A stretch of DNA of 64,000 bases, from the NCBI RefSeq assembly GCF_001424985.1, contig NZ_LMDA01000001.1, forward strand, positions 496,001 to 560,000. The letters are read 5' to 3'. Of this stretch, positions 36,008 to 45,487 are shown one piece after another; position 1 is the stretch's first letter; every line of letters begins with the position of its first letter. The notes beneath the pieces are model-generated. The model saw nothing but the letters and a program-made list of their open reading frames with translations, was not told where the DNA came from and searched no databases. Position numbers and translations under genes: made by a program. Source of the stretch: Rhizobium sp. Root1212 (lineage in GTDB: Bacteria > Pseudomonadota > Alphaproteobacteria > Rhizobiales > Rhizobiaceae).

Positions 36008-37279
36008 TCAGATATCCGGGCGGTCGCCTTCCAGCGCCACACCGAGGGACGAAAGCTCATCCCAGTAGCGCGGATAGGTCTTGGCGACACAGGCCGGGTC
36101 GAGGATGGTGATGCCCCGGATCTTCAGCCCCGCCAGCGCAAAGCTCATGGCGATGCGGTGATCGGCGAAGGTATCGATATCGGCCGGCAGAAGCTGCCCG
36201 GCAAGGCTCGGATCGGCGGCGACGATCAGGTCGTCGCCCTCCTCTGTGGCGAGGCCGGCGCGGATGTTTGTGAGGCCGGTCGACAGCGCCCGGATACGGT
36301 CGCATTCCTTGACGCGCAGATTGGCGATGCCGACGAAGCGCACCGGCGTTTCGTTGAAGGCGGCGAGCACGGCAAGCGTCGGAATCGCATCCTGCATCTG
36401 CGAGCCGTCGATGACATCAGGCATATGCGGGAAGCTGGCGATGACGTCGTAAGCCTTGGCATCCGGCTGGGAGAAGGCGGTCGCCTTGACGCCGAGATCG
36501 ATCTCGCCACCGGTCAGCACTTCCGCCGCCCAGAGATAGGTGGCGGCCGAGGCATCGGGCTCGATCAGGTAGTCGGTCGCGGTGTAGCCGGTCGGCTGCA
36601 CCTGCCAGACCGACGGGCTCGGCTGGGTGACTTCGGCACCGAAGGCCCGGATGGCGGCGACCGTCAGATCGATATAGCCGCGGGCGCCGATATCGTCGCC
36701 GGCCAGCACGATATCGATCGGGCGGCTGGCGCCGGCGGCGGCCATCAGCAGCGCCGAGACATATTGGCTGGAAAGGCCGGCGTCGATCTCGACCCGGTCG
36801 GCCCCGAAATCGCCAGTGCCACGAACGACCACCGGCGGGCAGCCGGTTTCGGAGCGGATATCGACGCCGAGCGCCGTCAGCGCCTTGACCAGCGGCGCGA
36901 TCGGGCGCTTGCGCATGTGCTCGTCGCCATCGACGATGACTTCGCCTTCGACAAGTGCTGCAGCCGCCGTCAGGAAGCGGGTCGCGGTGCCGGCATTGCC
37001 GAGGAAGAGCGACTTTGCCGGGGGCAGAAGCTTGCCGGTGCTGGTGACGACGAAGGTGGTGTCGTCGGGCTCCGATATCTCGACGCCCATGGCGCGCAGG
37101 GCTTCGGCCATATAGCGGGTGTCGTCGCTTTTCAGCGCGCCGGTGAGGCGGCTCGTGCCCTTGGCAAGGCCGGCGAGCAGCAAAGCGCGGTTGGTGATCG
37201 ACTTGGAGCCGGGCGGGCTGACGCGTCCCTTCAGCGGATGGGACGGCGGGACGACGGTCAGTTTCTGGTCTTTGCTCAT
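36008..37279 (-). CDS. aroA: 3-phosphoshikimate 1-carboxyvinyltransferase, atypical for rhizobia
   Basis: A 423-aa EPSP synthase, joining PEP and shikimate-3-phosphate. The active-site pieces are present: PPGSKSITNRALLL (about 21-34), LFLGNAGTATRF (about 90-101), HMRKRPIAPL, SSQYVSALLMAA, DAIPTLAVLAAF, RVKECDRIRAL, DHRIAMSFALAGL and the C-terminal Lys in AKTYPRYW. Position for position, Phe replaces the Pro that E. coli has at 101. The motif set is closer to enteric and plant enzymes than to the PGDKSISHR / GNSGTSARL type usual in rhizobia. It lies between lemA and DUF2207 genes rather than with cmk-rpsA. Confidence 0.92.
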   Translation of the reverse strand: MSKDQKLTVVPPSHPLKGRVSPPGSKSITNRALLLAGLAKGTSRLTGALKSDDTRYMAEALRAMGVEISEPDDTTFVVTSTGKLLPPAKSLFLGNAGTATRFLTAAAALVEGEVIVDGDEHMRKRPIAPLVKALTALGVDIRSETGCPPVVVRGTGDFGADRVEIDAGLSSQYVSALLMAAAGASRPIDIVLAGDDIGARGYIDLTVAAIRAFGAEVTQPSPSVWQVQPTGYTATDYLIEPDASAATYLWAAEVLTGGEIDLGVKATAFSQPDAKAYDVIASFPHMPDVIDGSQMQDAIPTLAVLAAFNETPVRFVGIANLRVKECDRIRALSTGLTNIRAGLATEEGDDLIVAADPSLAGQLLPADIDTFADHRIAMSFALAGLKIRGITILDPACVAKTYPRYWDELSSLGVALEGDRPDI

Positions 37280-37364
37280 GCTGAAATCTCTTGGGTGCAA
37301 GGTCGCGCCGTTCTTATCGGCAGGCAACGCCTCGATTGCAAGCCATCGGCGCTTTAAGAACGGC

Positions 37365-37913
37365 TCAAAACTTTACGGAGGGAACCGCGCGGTCGGCCTC
37401 GTTGGTGATTTCGAAGAACGGCGCCTTGGCAAAACCGAAGGGGCCGGCGATCAGGTTCGAGGGGAAACTCTCGACCTTGACGTTCAGATCGCGGGCGGCG
37501 CCGTTGTAATAGCGGCGCGACATCTGGATTTCTTCCTCGATGGTTTCGAGCGACTGCTGCAATTCGGAGAAATTCTGGTTGGCCTTGAGATCGGGATAGG
37601 CTTCGGCAAGCGCGAATATCTTGCCGAGCGCCTGGCTCAGCAGACCTTCCGCCTGGGCGCGGCCGGCGACATCGCCTTGCGGCACGGCCTGCGCCTTGTT
37701 CCTCAGCTCGACGATCTGCTCCAGCGTGCCCTTTTCATGGGCTGCATAGCCTTTGACCGTTTCGATCAGGTTGGGGATCAGGTCGGCGCGGCGCTTCAAC
37801 TGCACATCGATGCCGGACCATGCCTCTTCCTTCACCTGCCGGGCCTTGACCAGCCCGTTATAGATGAAAATCAGATACAGGATCACCACAGCGCCGATCA
37901 CCAGCCCAATCAT
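37365..37913 (-). CDS. LemA family protein
   Basis: A 182-aa protein. The N-terminal membrane helix (MIGLVIGAVVILYLIFIYNG) is followed by the helical LemA body: VKEEAWSGIDVQLKRRADLIPNLIETVKGYAAHEKGTLEQI (about 26-65), AYPDLKANQNFSELQQSLETIEEEIQMSRRYYNGAARDLN (about 129-168), and a C-terminal NLIAGPFGFAKAPFFEI. LemA proteins are widespread membrane-anchored coiled bundles of unclear function, often paired with DUF2207. It is the first gene of a minus-strand run through aroA, DUF2207 and glyS. Confidence 0.93.
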   Translation of the reverse strand: MIGLVIGAVVILYLIFIYNGLVKARQVKEEAWSGIDVQLKRRADLIPNLIETVKGYAAHEKGTLEQIVELRNKAQAVPQGDVAGRAQAEGLLSQALGKIFALAEAYPDLKANQNFSELQQSLETIEEEIQMSRRYYNGAARDLNVKVESFPSNLIAGPFGFAKAPFFEITNEADRAVPSVKF

Positions 37914-37946
37914 CGAAACATCCTCTCGTTCAGGTTTTGCGCGACC

Positions 37947-38042
37947 TTAGAGCATAAAGCGGCAAAAGGGTATTCGGCGACCATCGCCGTGAGCCGTTTT
38001 TCCATGGGGGCGGCGGCTTTCTTGTTCCTGCGGGAACAGCAT
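37947..38042 (-). CDS. Possible 31-aa ORF starting MLFPQ
   Basis: The ORF begins MLFPQEQESRRPHGKTAHGD and ends in frame at TAA 37947. No Shine-Dalgarno is clear. It is listed because its first 17-18 nt are shared with the start of another tiny ORF at 43248. The start lies inside the dyad TGTTCC-N4-GGAACA. It is more likely a shared DNA motif than a protein. Confidence 0.22.
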   Translation of the reverse strand: MLFPQEQESRRPHGKTAHGDGRRIPFCRFML

Positions 38043-38164
38043 GATCGCAGCGGCGCAAGATGTTGATTTTCCTGTTTCATGGGGAACCGCGAAAAACCGC
38101 GTCCTGACCGAGATTGGCTTCAACGAACCGGATGATCCGGTCCTTTCAAACGAAGCCAACGACC

Positions 38165-38362
38165 ATGAAACCGCTTACCACCCTCATCAACGTCATCGCT
38201 TTTTCGGCCCTTTTCGTCGCCTATGCGAACATGGCCACCCCGGAACGCCCGGCCGGCGTTCGCCGCGCGCTGCAGACCTATGCTGGCCAGATGCCGACAG
38301 GCACCTACCCCACCCTGAAGCCGGTCTGGGAAATCGGCGGCAGCATGAGCGACACGCTCTGA
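38165..38362 (+). CDS. Small predicted membrane/exported protein
   Basis: A 65-aa ORF from ATG 38165: MKPLTTLINVIAFSALFVAY, then a short hydrophilic tail with RPAGVRRALQTYAGQMPTGTYPTLKPVWEIGG. One N-terminal hydrophobic segment could be a signal peptide or anchor. No strong Shine-Dalgarno is seen, and the frame stays open further upstream. No family recognised. Rhizobial codon usage and the hydrophobic N-terminus support it only moderately. Confidence 0.5.
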   Translation: MKPLTTLINVIAFSALFVAYANMATPERPAGVRRALQTYAGQMPTGTYPTLKPVWEIGGSMSDTL

Positions 38363-38510
38363 CACTAGCGAATTCCAGCGATAGCGGAAACGCTAGAAAT
38401 CTCTATCCTAACCGTGTTGGTAACTTGCGTTTGCGGTCGATGACGACCGCCTGTTCCTGCCATGAAAGCGGGTTCACGGCCCCTAAGAGGCCGATATAAG
38501 CGAGGCTGAA

Positions 38511-38654
38511 ATGACCATTCTGACGTTGATGACGACGGGCGCTCTGGCGCTGATGGCGGCAACCCATTTCATCGCGCTGCGCGTCGAGCGCCGGCAGCGG
38601 GCGCGGCCGATGGCGGCCCACGCCAACCGGCCCGTTCGCGACAGGGATGCGTGA
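38511..38654 (+). CDS. Small 47-aa membrane protein
   Basis: ATG 38511 is preceded by GCGAGG at 5 nt. The product starts MTILTLMTTGALALMAATHF, a single hydrophobic helix, followed by a basic tail (ALRVERRQRARPMAAHANRP). It is a type of short single-pass protein common in Rhizobiaceae. Function unknown. It converges on glyQ with a hairpin between. Confidence 0.5.
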   Translation: MTILTLMTTGALALMAATHFIALRVERRQRARPMAAHANRPVRDRDA

Positions 38655-38659
38655 ACGCG

Positions 38660-38678
38660 CTCGCCCTTTGCGGGCGAG
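38660..38678. terminator. Hairpin between convergent genes
   Basis: CTCGCCC-TTTGC-GGGCGAG, 7-bp stem, in the 43-nt gap between the 47-aa ORF and glyQ. No long T tract, so termination is only likely. Confidence 0.45.
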
Positions 38679-38697
38679 GCGTCATTTCAGGACATGA

Positions 38698-39660
<963 letters not shown>

Positions 39661-39782
39661 GATCGGATGTCCAGCTTGGAATTTTCTGGCTGTCTGGTGC
39701 CACGACGGGCCGGAGGGGTCAAGAGACGAGTGGCTTGCTTTCGGGCAGGCAATGGCAGCCAAGGGCTTCCTGAAACTGAAAC

Positions 39783-39971
39783 CTACTCCGGCTTCTTCAG
39801 CCTATACTCCCCCGTCACCGGGTCCTTGACCAGCGTGCCTTGCGTGCCAGTTTCCTTTTCGCGGCGTACCTGTTCGCGCTGGCGGGCGAGCTTTTCGGCG
39901 TCTTTGACGAACTTGCGGTAGCCGAACCACGCGATGCCGACGACGATCAGAAGCAGGATAAGTTGCGGCAT
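39783..39971 (-). CDS. Small single-pass membrane protein
   Basis: A 62-aa protein: hydrophobic helix [20 protein letters not shown], then a charged coiled-coil-like stretch ([19 protein letters not shown]) and a tail [18 protein letters not shown] 39971 is preceded by a GGGG(A) stretch 6 nt upstream. It lies between the S49 peptidase gene (31 nt upstream) and glyQ on the same strand, so it is likely co-transcribed. The family is conserved in rhizobia to my knowledge. Function unknown. Confidence 0.75.
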   Translation of the reverse strand: MPQLILLLIVVGIAWFGYRKFVKDAEKLARQREQVRREKETGTQGTLVKDPVTGEYRLKKPE

Positions 39972-40002
39972 GCGTGTCCCCCGGAGCCTTTCCCTTTTTC
40001 TA

Positions 40003-40869
40003 TCAAAGTCCGTACCGGCCCCATAATGCCTTTTCCTCGGCAATCTCGGCAAGGCCCGACACCGTCGAGGCTGCGAAACGCTCGGCAACGGCGCCGGCGA
40101 TGGCAGCACCGGGCTGGCGGCGGCCGAAGAGGCCGCGGGCCGGCGAGATCAGTTGCAGTTCGGTCTTTTCGCCGTAGCGCTTCTTCAGTTCGCCGCGCAT
40201 GTCGCCCAGACTGTCGATCAGGCCGAGTTCCTGCGCCCTGCCACCCGTCCAGAACAGGCCGGAGAAAATCTCGGCGTGATCGGCGAGCAGATGGCCGCGA
40301 CGGGCCTTGACCATATCGATGAAGACGGCGTGGATCTGCTGCTGCAGGGTCTTCAAATAGTCGATGTCCTTTTCCTTCTCCGGCTGGAAAGGATCGAGCA
40401 TCACCTTGTTTTCGCCGGCCGTATAGACGCGGCGCTCGACGCCGATCTTCTTCAGAAGTTCGGGGAAGCCGAAGCCACCGGAGACGACACCGATGGAACC
40501 CACGATCGAGGTCGGATCGGCGATGATCTCGTCGCCGGCAAGGGCGATCATATAACCGCCGGAGGCCGCGACATCCTCGACGAAGATGATCACGCGCTTC
40601 TTCTTCTCTTCCGCCAGATCGCGGATGCGCTGGAAGATCAGCCGCGACTGTACCGGCGAGCCGCCAGGAGAATTGACGGAGATGGCGACGGCCGGCGCGT
40701 CCTTGACGGCGAAGGCCCTTTCCAGAACCGGGGCTGCGGAGGCGAGATTGAGTGGCGGGCGGAACTGGCCGCCGCCGGCCATGATCGTTCCGTGCAGGCG
40801 GACCACAGGGATGGTGACACCGTGTCTGCGAAACCGCTTCGGCATCAGCTTTCTGAAAAATCCGGCCAT
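40003..40869 (-). CDS. S49 family serine peptidase (SppA/SohB-like)
   Basis: A 288-aa single-domain S49 protein, the short SppA form. It carries ISVNSPGGSPVQS (about 63-75) and the nucleophile Ser103 in VAASGGYMIAL. IADPTSIVGSIGV (about 116-128) follows. The general-base Lys155 is in AGENKVMLDPFQP, completing the Ser-Lys dyad. There is no clear N-terminal membrane helix, only a basic, moderately hydrophobic start (MAGFFRKLMPKRF), so it may be a peripheral or cytoplasmic signal-peptide or protein-quality peptidase. ATG 40869 follows the last convincing family start. Confidence 0.92.
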   Translation of the reverse strand: MAGFFRKLMPKRFRRHGVTIPVVRLHGTIMAGGGQFRPPLNLASAAPVLERAFAVKDAPAVAISVNSPGGSPVQSRLIFQRIRDLAEEKKKRVIIFVEDVAASGGYMIALAGDEIIADPTSIVGSIGVVSGGFGFPELLKKIGVERRVYTAGENKVMLDPFQPEKEKDIDYLKTLQQQIHAVFIDMVKARRGHLLADHAEIFSGLFWTGGRAQELGLIDSLGDMRGELKKRYGEKTELQLISPARGLFGRRQPGAAIAGAVAERFAASTVSGLAEIAEEKALWGRYGL

Positions 40870-40950
40870 GTAAACTCCACTGCGTTCATAAATGTATCGT
40901 GGATGTATGCACTGGCGGGGCGAACGCAATGGCCCCTCATCAAAATTCCG

Positions 40951-41739
40951 CTACCGCCGGGCGGAAACGGTTTTGCGGGCATAGGCCGCGCGGCCGTTGT
41001 TGAGGTCATCGACGTATGACGTGAAACGATGGGCATCGTCCTCGTGCATGATCAGCGGTGCCCGGAACACGAGCCGCGCCCGGCTCTGCTTGATCGCGGT
41101 CACGAGGATGCGGACGGCATTTTCGCCCGGCCGCGGATGCAGCGGCGTGATCTCCAGCCCGCCGAAGCGGCGGCCGCAGGCGGCGATGATCTCGGCGATC
41201 GATTCGGGCCGGGCGATGAGGGAAAGCTGGCCGCCGGGGCGCATGATCGCGCCGGCCGTGCGGAGCCAGGTTTCGAACAGGCCCTCGTTCATGGCATGGG
41301 CTTCGGCCTTCAGCGGATCGGGCGTGCGCCGGTCGGAAGCGTCGTTGAAGGGCGGGTTCATGATGACGTGGTCGAAGCTGTCGTCCGTGAGGCCGGCGGC
41401 GGCGCGCTCACGGCCCTTCCAGGCGACATCGGCCTCGATGACGGCGACGCGGGAGGCGAAACGGGCATTTTCGGGGAGCGCGAGGCTCTGACGGGCGAAA
41501 TCCGCCATGGTCGGCGAGCGCTCGACCAGCGTTACCGTTGCATTGTCGAGGCGAGAGGCGACGGCCATGCCAGCGGCACCGGCACCGGCGCCGAGGTCGA
41601 CGACACGGATCGGGCGTTCATCCGCAACGAGAGAGGCGAGTAGCATCGCATCCATGCCGGAGCGATGGCCGTGCCCCAAGGGTTGCACCACATGGAAACG
41701 GCCGCGATGGAAGCTGTCGATGGATTGGGACGTTGTCAT
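40951..41739 (-). CDS. tRNA1(Val) adenine-N6 methyltransferase-like SAM enzyme (TrmN6 family)
   Basis: A 262-aa Rossmann methyltransferase. FHRGRFHVVQPLGHGHRSGMDAMLLAS at the start resembles the family N-terminus. SAM motif I is VVDLGAGAGAAGMAVA (about 45-60), the acidic motif II TLVERSP, and the amino-methyltransferase motif NPPF in VIMNPPFND (about 125-133). NPPF implies methylation of an exocyclic amine, as in TrmN6 on tRNA-Val A37. Start uncertain: ATG 41739 is used, with another in-frame ATG at 41754; neither has a good SD. It lies 81 nt upstream of the S49 gene on the same strand. Confidence 0.85.
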   Translation of the reverse strand: MTTSQSIDSFHRGRFHVVQPLGHGHRSGMDAMLLASLVADERPIRVVDLGAGAGAAGMAVASRLDNATVTLVERSPTMADFARQSLALPENARFASRVAVIEADVAWKGRERAAAGLTDDSFDHVIMNPPFNDASDRRTPDPLKAEAHAMNEGLFETWLRTAGAIMRPGGQLSLIARPESIAEIIAACGRRFGGLEITPLHPRPGENAVRILVTAIKQSRARLVFRAPLIMHEDDAHRFTSYVDDLNNGRAAYARKTVSARR

Positions 41740-41815
41740 GGGGTGGAACCGCATGCTTCGGTGTTTGCGGCGAGGTGACGCGGTGCGCTCGGAAGAAGAG
41801 AAAACCGCACCTGCC

Positions 41816-42037
41816 CTACCCCCGCAATTCCGCTTCCAGCCCGGCATCGATCAGAATCCGCCGCGCCTTGTCCGCGTCATCCTCCGCCACCAGAAAGCGC
41901 CGCGGCAAAAGGCCGAGCGAACCCTCCAGAATGCTCATGCCCTGATCGGCGATCAGGCAGGCGATGCCGGCGTCCTTCATCAGGCTTTCGGCAAAGGAGA
42001 GAAGGACGGCGTCGTTGGTGCGGATCAGTTCTTTCAT
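41816..42037 (-). CDS. DUF2007 domain protein
   Basis: A 73-aa protein: MKELIRTNDAVLLSFAESLM, KDAGIACLIADQ..., then RRFLVAEDDADKARRILIDAGLE. This is the ferredoxin-like putative signal-transducing fold of DUF2007, and LLPRRFLVAEDDAD is its typical core. Normal length. It is divergent from the polyprenyl synthase gene, with 134 nt between, and about 75 nt upstream of the methyltransferase gene. This arrangement is, as I recall, conserved in rhizobia. Function unknown. Confidence 0.88.
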   Translation of the reverse strand: MKELIRTNDAVLLSFAESLMKDAGIACLIADQGMSILEGSLGLLPRRFLVAEDDADKARRILIDAGLEAELRG

Positions 42038-42171
42038 GCGGGATGGCTGCCTTACGAATGGAATGCCTGAAATTCGCGGCGAATTTTGCTTGGGATGGCT
42101 GATTCCCCACTTGCCGCCGCAAGCCCCCCTTTCTATTGTCCGGAACTGAAATTGAACAGGAGTGCCTCGCG

Positions 42172-43188
42172 TTGGGCGTAGTGATACCGCTGGAAGACGG
42201 CAAAAACAAACAGGCATCGGTCAAGCCGCTCGTCGACCTGACCAAAGCCGATATGGAGCGGGTGAACCAACTCATTCTTTCCAAGGCCGGGTCCGACGTG
42301 CAGATGATCCCGGAAGTGGCCAACCACTTGATCTCCTCCGGCGGCAAGCGGTTGCGGCCGATGCTGACGCTCGCCTCCGCCGCCATGTTCGGCTTTACCG
42401 GCGATGCCCATGTGAAGCTCGCGACATCAGTCGAATTCATGCACACGGCGACGCTGCTGCATGACGACGTCGTCGATGAAAGCGATCTGCGCCGCGGTAA
42501 ATCCACCGCCCGCACCATCTGGGGCAACCAAGCGAGCGTGCTCGTCGGCGATTTCCTGCTCGGACAGGCCTTCCGCATGATGGTCGATGTCGGGTCGCTC
42601 GAAGCGCTCGACGTGCTCTCGACCGCAGCCTCGGTCATCGCCGAGGGCGAAGTGCTGCAGCTGTCCGTCGCCAAGAACATGGAAACGACGGAAGACGATT
42701 ATCTCTCGGTCATCCGCGCCAAGACGGCAGCCCTGTTTGCCGCCGCCGCCGAAGTCGGCCCGATTGTCGCCGGCACGGACAAGGCGACCCGCAATGCGCT
42801 GAAATCCTACGGCATGAACCTCGGCCTCGCCTTCCAGCTGGTGGACGACGTGCTCGACTATGGCGGCAAGGCCGCCGATCTCGGCAAGAATGTCGGCGAC
42901 GATTTCCGTGAAGGCAAGATCACGCTGCCGGTCATCCTCTCCTATCGGCGCGGCACGCCAGAGGAGCGCAGCTTCTGGCGCGATGCGATCGAGAACGGTG
43001 AGAGCGACGACCGCAACCTCGAAAAGGCGATGGGCCTGATCACCCGCTACAACGGCCTGACCGATACCATCGCGCGCGCTCAGCATTACGGCACCATCGC
43101 CCGCGATGCGCTGGCGCCGCTGCCGCAATCGCCGTGGAAGGCCGCGTTGCTGGAAGTCATCGATTTCTGCATCGAGCGGGTGAGCTGA
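42172..43188 (+). CDS. ispB: Polyprenyl (octaprenyl/decaprenyl) diphosphate synthase
   Basis: A 338-aa all-helical trans-prenyltransferase supplying the ubiquinone side chain. First Asp-rich motif LLHDDVVDESDLRRG (about 97-111), second QLVDDVLDYGG (about 222-232), plus GGKRLRPML (about 58-66) for the isopentenyl diphosphate site. The start is judged to be TTG 42172 (LGVVIPLEDGKNK), with CAGGAG about 9-10 nt upstream; a further TTG at 42136 is less likely. Rhizobia usually make ubiquinone-10, so the chain may be decaprenyl; length cannot be read from sequence. It is a functional partner of ubiA at 17.4 kb. Confidence 0.93.
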   Translation: MGVVIPLEDGKNKQASVKPLVDLTKADMERVNQLILSKAGSDVQMIPEVANHLISSGGKRLRPMLTLASAAMFGFTGDAHVKLATSVEFMHTATLLHDDVVDESDLRRGKSTARTIWGNQASVLVGDFLLGQAFRMMVDVGSLEALDVLSTAASVIAEGEVLQLSVAKNMETTEDDYLSVIRAKTAALFAAAAEVGPIVAGTDKATRNALKSYGMNLGLAFQLVDDVLDYGGKAADLGKNVGDDFREGKITLPVILSYRRGTPEERSFWRDAIENGESDDRNLEKAMGLITRYNGLTDTIARAQHYGTIARDALAPLPQSPWKAALLEVIDFCIERVS

Positions 43189-43247
43189 CCGGGCAGCCGC
43201 ATGCCACGCTGCCAACGAGAATGTTGCTGCGTTGCGCCAAAAAAGCC

Positions 43248-43331
43248 ATGCTGTTCCCGCAGGATCGAATACGGGAGGACGTGAATCGACACGTCCCCAC
43301 ATCGCAGGCGGCGCCGTCAGGCATGGCTTGA
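43248..43331 (+). CDS. Possible 27-aa ORF starting MLFPQ
   Basis: The product begins MLFPQDRIREDVNRHVPTSQ and stops at TGA 43331. No SD is clear. Its first 17-18 nt (ATGCTGTTCCCGCAGGA) match the start of the 31-aa ORF at 38042, read on the other strand. A small hairpin GGACGTG-AATCGA-CACGTCC (43277-43296) lies inside. Probably a shared regulatory or repeat motif rather than a gene. Confidence 0.2.
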   Translation: MLFPQDRIREDVNRHVPTSQAAPSGMA

Positions 43332-43454
43332 TGATGGCCGCAGGAACTGCGTGAGGCCGATTCCGGTCGCACAAGTTATGCGCTACTATTTTGGGAATTG
43401 ATTCCGCGCTTACCGGCAGCGACCATCGGGACGCTCCGCAACGAAAGGCTTGTC

Positions 43455-45284
43455 ATGCGGCAGACACATATTCTTCGCCTCCTCAGCGGCGCTGCGCTTC
43501 TGGCGCTTGCCTCCCTTGTCAGCGCGCCCCTGAGCTTTGCCGAGGATAAGCCGGCTGCCGCCGCCAGCGAGACGAAGCCCTTCGACATCAACTCCATCAA
43601 CAGCTTCTCCGGCGCATTCCTCGCCGCCCGCACCGCCGATGTCGACCGCGACCTCGATGTCGCGACCAGGCTCTATCGCACCGCGCTCGAATTCCAGCCG
43701 GACAATGTCGATGTCAAGCAGCGGCTGATGATCACGCTCCTGATGAACGGCCAATTTCAGGACGGCGTGAAGATCGCCGAGGAACTGAAGGGCGACAGCT
43801 CGGTCGAGCGCATCACCACCGTTGCCCGCGCCGTCGAGGCCATCCGCAAGAAAGAATATCGCAAGTCCGAAAAGCTCCTGAATTACAAGGGGCCGAACGA
43901 TCTCGACCGTCTGCTGAACGGCCTGCTGGTCGGCTGGGCCAAGGCCGGTTCCGGCAACCCGAAGGATGCGATTGCCTCCATCCAGGCCATGAAAGGCCCG
44001 GAATGGTTCGCGATCTTCAAGAACTATCATCAGGGCGCGATTGCGCTTGCGGCCGGCGACAAGGCAACGGCCCGCGCCAAGTTCAACGACGCGATCCTCG
44101 ACCGCAATGGCGGCGGTGCCGCTCCCGACACCTTCCTGCGCGCCGTGACCGCGCTTGCCCGTCTCGAAGCCCGCGACGGCAACAAGCAGAAGGCGCTCGA
44201 CGCGGTCTCCGTCGGCGAAAACTTCCTCAACAACTATGCGCCGCTCAGCGCCCTGCGCACCAGCATCGAAAATGGCCAGCCGCAAGAGCAGCAGGTGCGC
44301 AATGCCGCGCAAGGGGCGGCCTCCGTGCTCTTCACCATCGGTGCTGCGCTGAACCGTGACGGCGCAGAAGACATCGTCTCGCTTTACCTGCAATCGGCCC
44401 GCGCGCTCGATCCCGATAGCGCCGATATCCTGGTGATGCTCGGCGGCGTAGCCGAAAACCTGAAGAAGCCCGAGCAGGCGATCGCCTTCTACAAGAGCGT
44501 GCCGGAAGGCTCGCCGATGCGCCGTCTCTCGGAGATGCAGCTGGGCTTAGCGCTTGCCTCCATCGGCAAGATCGACGACGCCGAGAAGCATCTGCGTGGC
44601 CTGATCGACCTCGATCCCAAGGACATCCGCAGCTATGTCGCTCTTGGCAGCGTGCTTTCGGATGCCAAGGATTACCGCACGATGGCCGAGATTTACGACC
44701 GCGCCGTCGATGTGCTCGGTCCCTTGCCGCAGAAGAACAGCTGGTCGATCTTCTTCCAGCGCGGCATCGCCTATGAGCGGCTGAAGGAATGGGCCAAGGC
44801 CGAGCCGAACTTCACCAAGGCGCTGGAACTAAACCCGGACCAGCCGCAGGTGCTGAACTATCTCGGCTATTCGTGGATCGACATGAACATCAATCTCGAC
44901 AAGGGCTTGGAGATGATCCGCAAGGCCGTCGAGCTGAAGCCGGACGACGGCTACATCATCGATTCGCTCGGCTGGGCCTATTTCCGCATGAACCGCTTCG
45001 ACGACGCCGTTGTGGAGCTTGACCGGGCGGCCGAACTGCTGGCCGGCGATCCGACGATCAACGACCATCTCGGCGATGCCTACTGGCGCGTCGGCCGCAA
45101 GCTCGAAGCCGTGTTCCAGTGGAACCAGGCGCTGGAGCTGAAGCCGGAAGAGGCGGAAATTCCGAAGATCAAAGCCAAGATCGAAAAGGGCCTGCCGCCC
45201 TTGCCGGTGCCGAATGCGGCCGATGCCGAGGAAACCCAGCCGAAGAAACCCGACCCGGTGGATACGGCCGGCAAGAAGAGTTGA
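43455..45284 (+). CDS. Exported tetratricopeptide repeat protein
   Basis: A 609-aa protein with a signal peptide (residues 1-29, ALASLVSAPLSFA-ED) and AAAGG 7 nt before ATG 43455. TPR-like helical pairs fill the body. The best copies are LDVATRLYRTALEFQPDNVDVKQRL (about 49), PEQAIAFYKSVPEGSP, DDAEKHLRGLIDLDPKDIRSYVALG (about 375), WAKAEPNFTKALELNPDQPQVLNYLGYSW (about 445), and FDDAVVELDRAAELLAGDPTINDHLG (about 515). The tail is Lys/Pro-rich. It resembles the periplasmic TPR proteins found before ispE in rhizobia. Periplasmic scaffolding or envelope assembly is plausible; the partner is unknown. Confidence 0.9.
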   Translation: MRQTHILRLLSGAALLALASLVSAPLSFAEDKPAAAASETKPFDINSINSFSGAFLAARTADVDRDLDVATRLYRTALEFQPDNVDVKQRLMITLLMNGQFQDGVKIAEELKGDSSVERITTVARAVEAIRKKEYRKSEKLLNYKGPNDLDRLLNGLLVGWAKAGSGNPKDAIASIQAMKGPEWFAIFKNYHQGAIALAAGDKATARAKFNDAILDRNGGGAAPDTFLRAVTALARLEARDGNKQKALDAVSVGENFLNNYAPLSALRTSIENGQPQEQQVRNAAQGAASVLFTIGAALNRDGAEDIVSLYLQSARALDPDSADILVMLGGVAENLKKPEQAIAFYKSVPEGSPMRRLSEMQLGLALASIGKIDDAEKHLRGLIDLDPKDIRSYVALGSVLSDAKDYRTMAEIYDRAVDVLGPLPQKNSWSIFFQRGIAYERLKEWAKAEPNFTKALELNPDQPQVLNYLGYSWIDMNINLDKGLEMIRKAVELKPDDGYIIDSLGWAYFRMNRFDDAVVELDRAAELLAGDPTINDHLGDAYWRVGRKLEAVFQWNQALELKPEEAEIPKIKAKIEKGLPPLPVPNAADAEETQPKKPDPVDTAGKKS

Positions 45285-45321
45285 CCGGCGGAGGGTTTCC
45301 GCCATGGCGGGGTGGTGGTTT

Positions 45322-45425
45322 CGCCGCTCCCCCTCCCCCCCTTGCGGGAAGGGCTATCGCATATGGAAAGAGCGACTGGGTTTTCCCTTCTTCCCGCGGG
45401 GGAGAAGGGGAGCCGCCGCAACCTC
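45322..45425. repeat. Intergenic mosaic repeat
   Basis: CTCCCCCTCCCCCCCTTGCGG (read as two overlapping modules), GGGAAGGGCTATCGCATATG and CCCTTCTTCCCGC...GGGAGAAGGGG. The GGGCTATCGCATATG module matches, in reverse complement, the end of the repeat at 21.96-22.14 kb. It fills most of the gap between the TPR gene and ispE. Confidence 0.75.
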
Positions 45426-45487
45426 CTTAACTGCCCCGAATAGCCGGGTTTTCAGACCCCAACTCCGGTTTCTCTGCAGGCTTTTGC

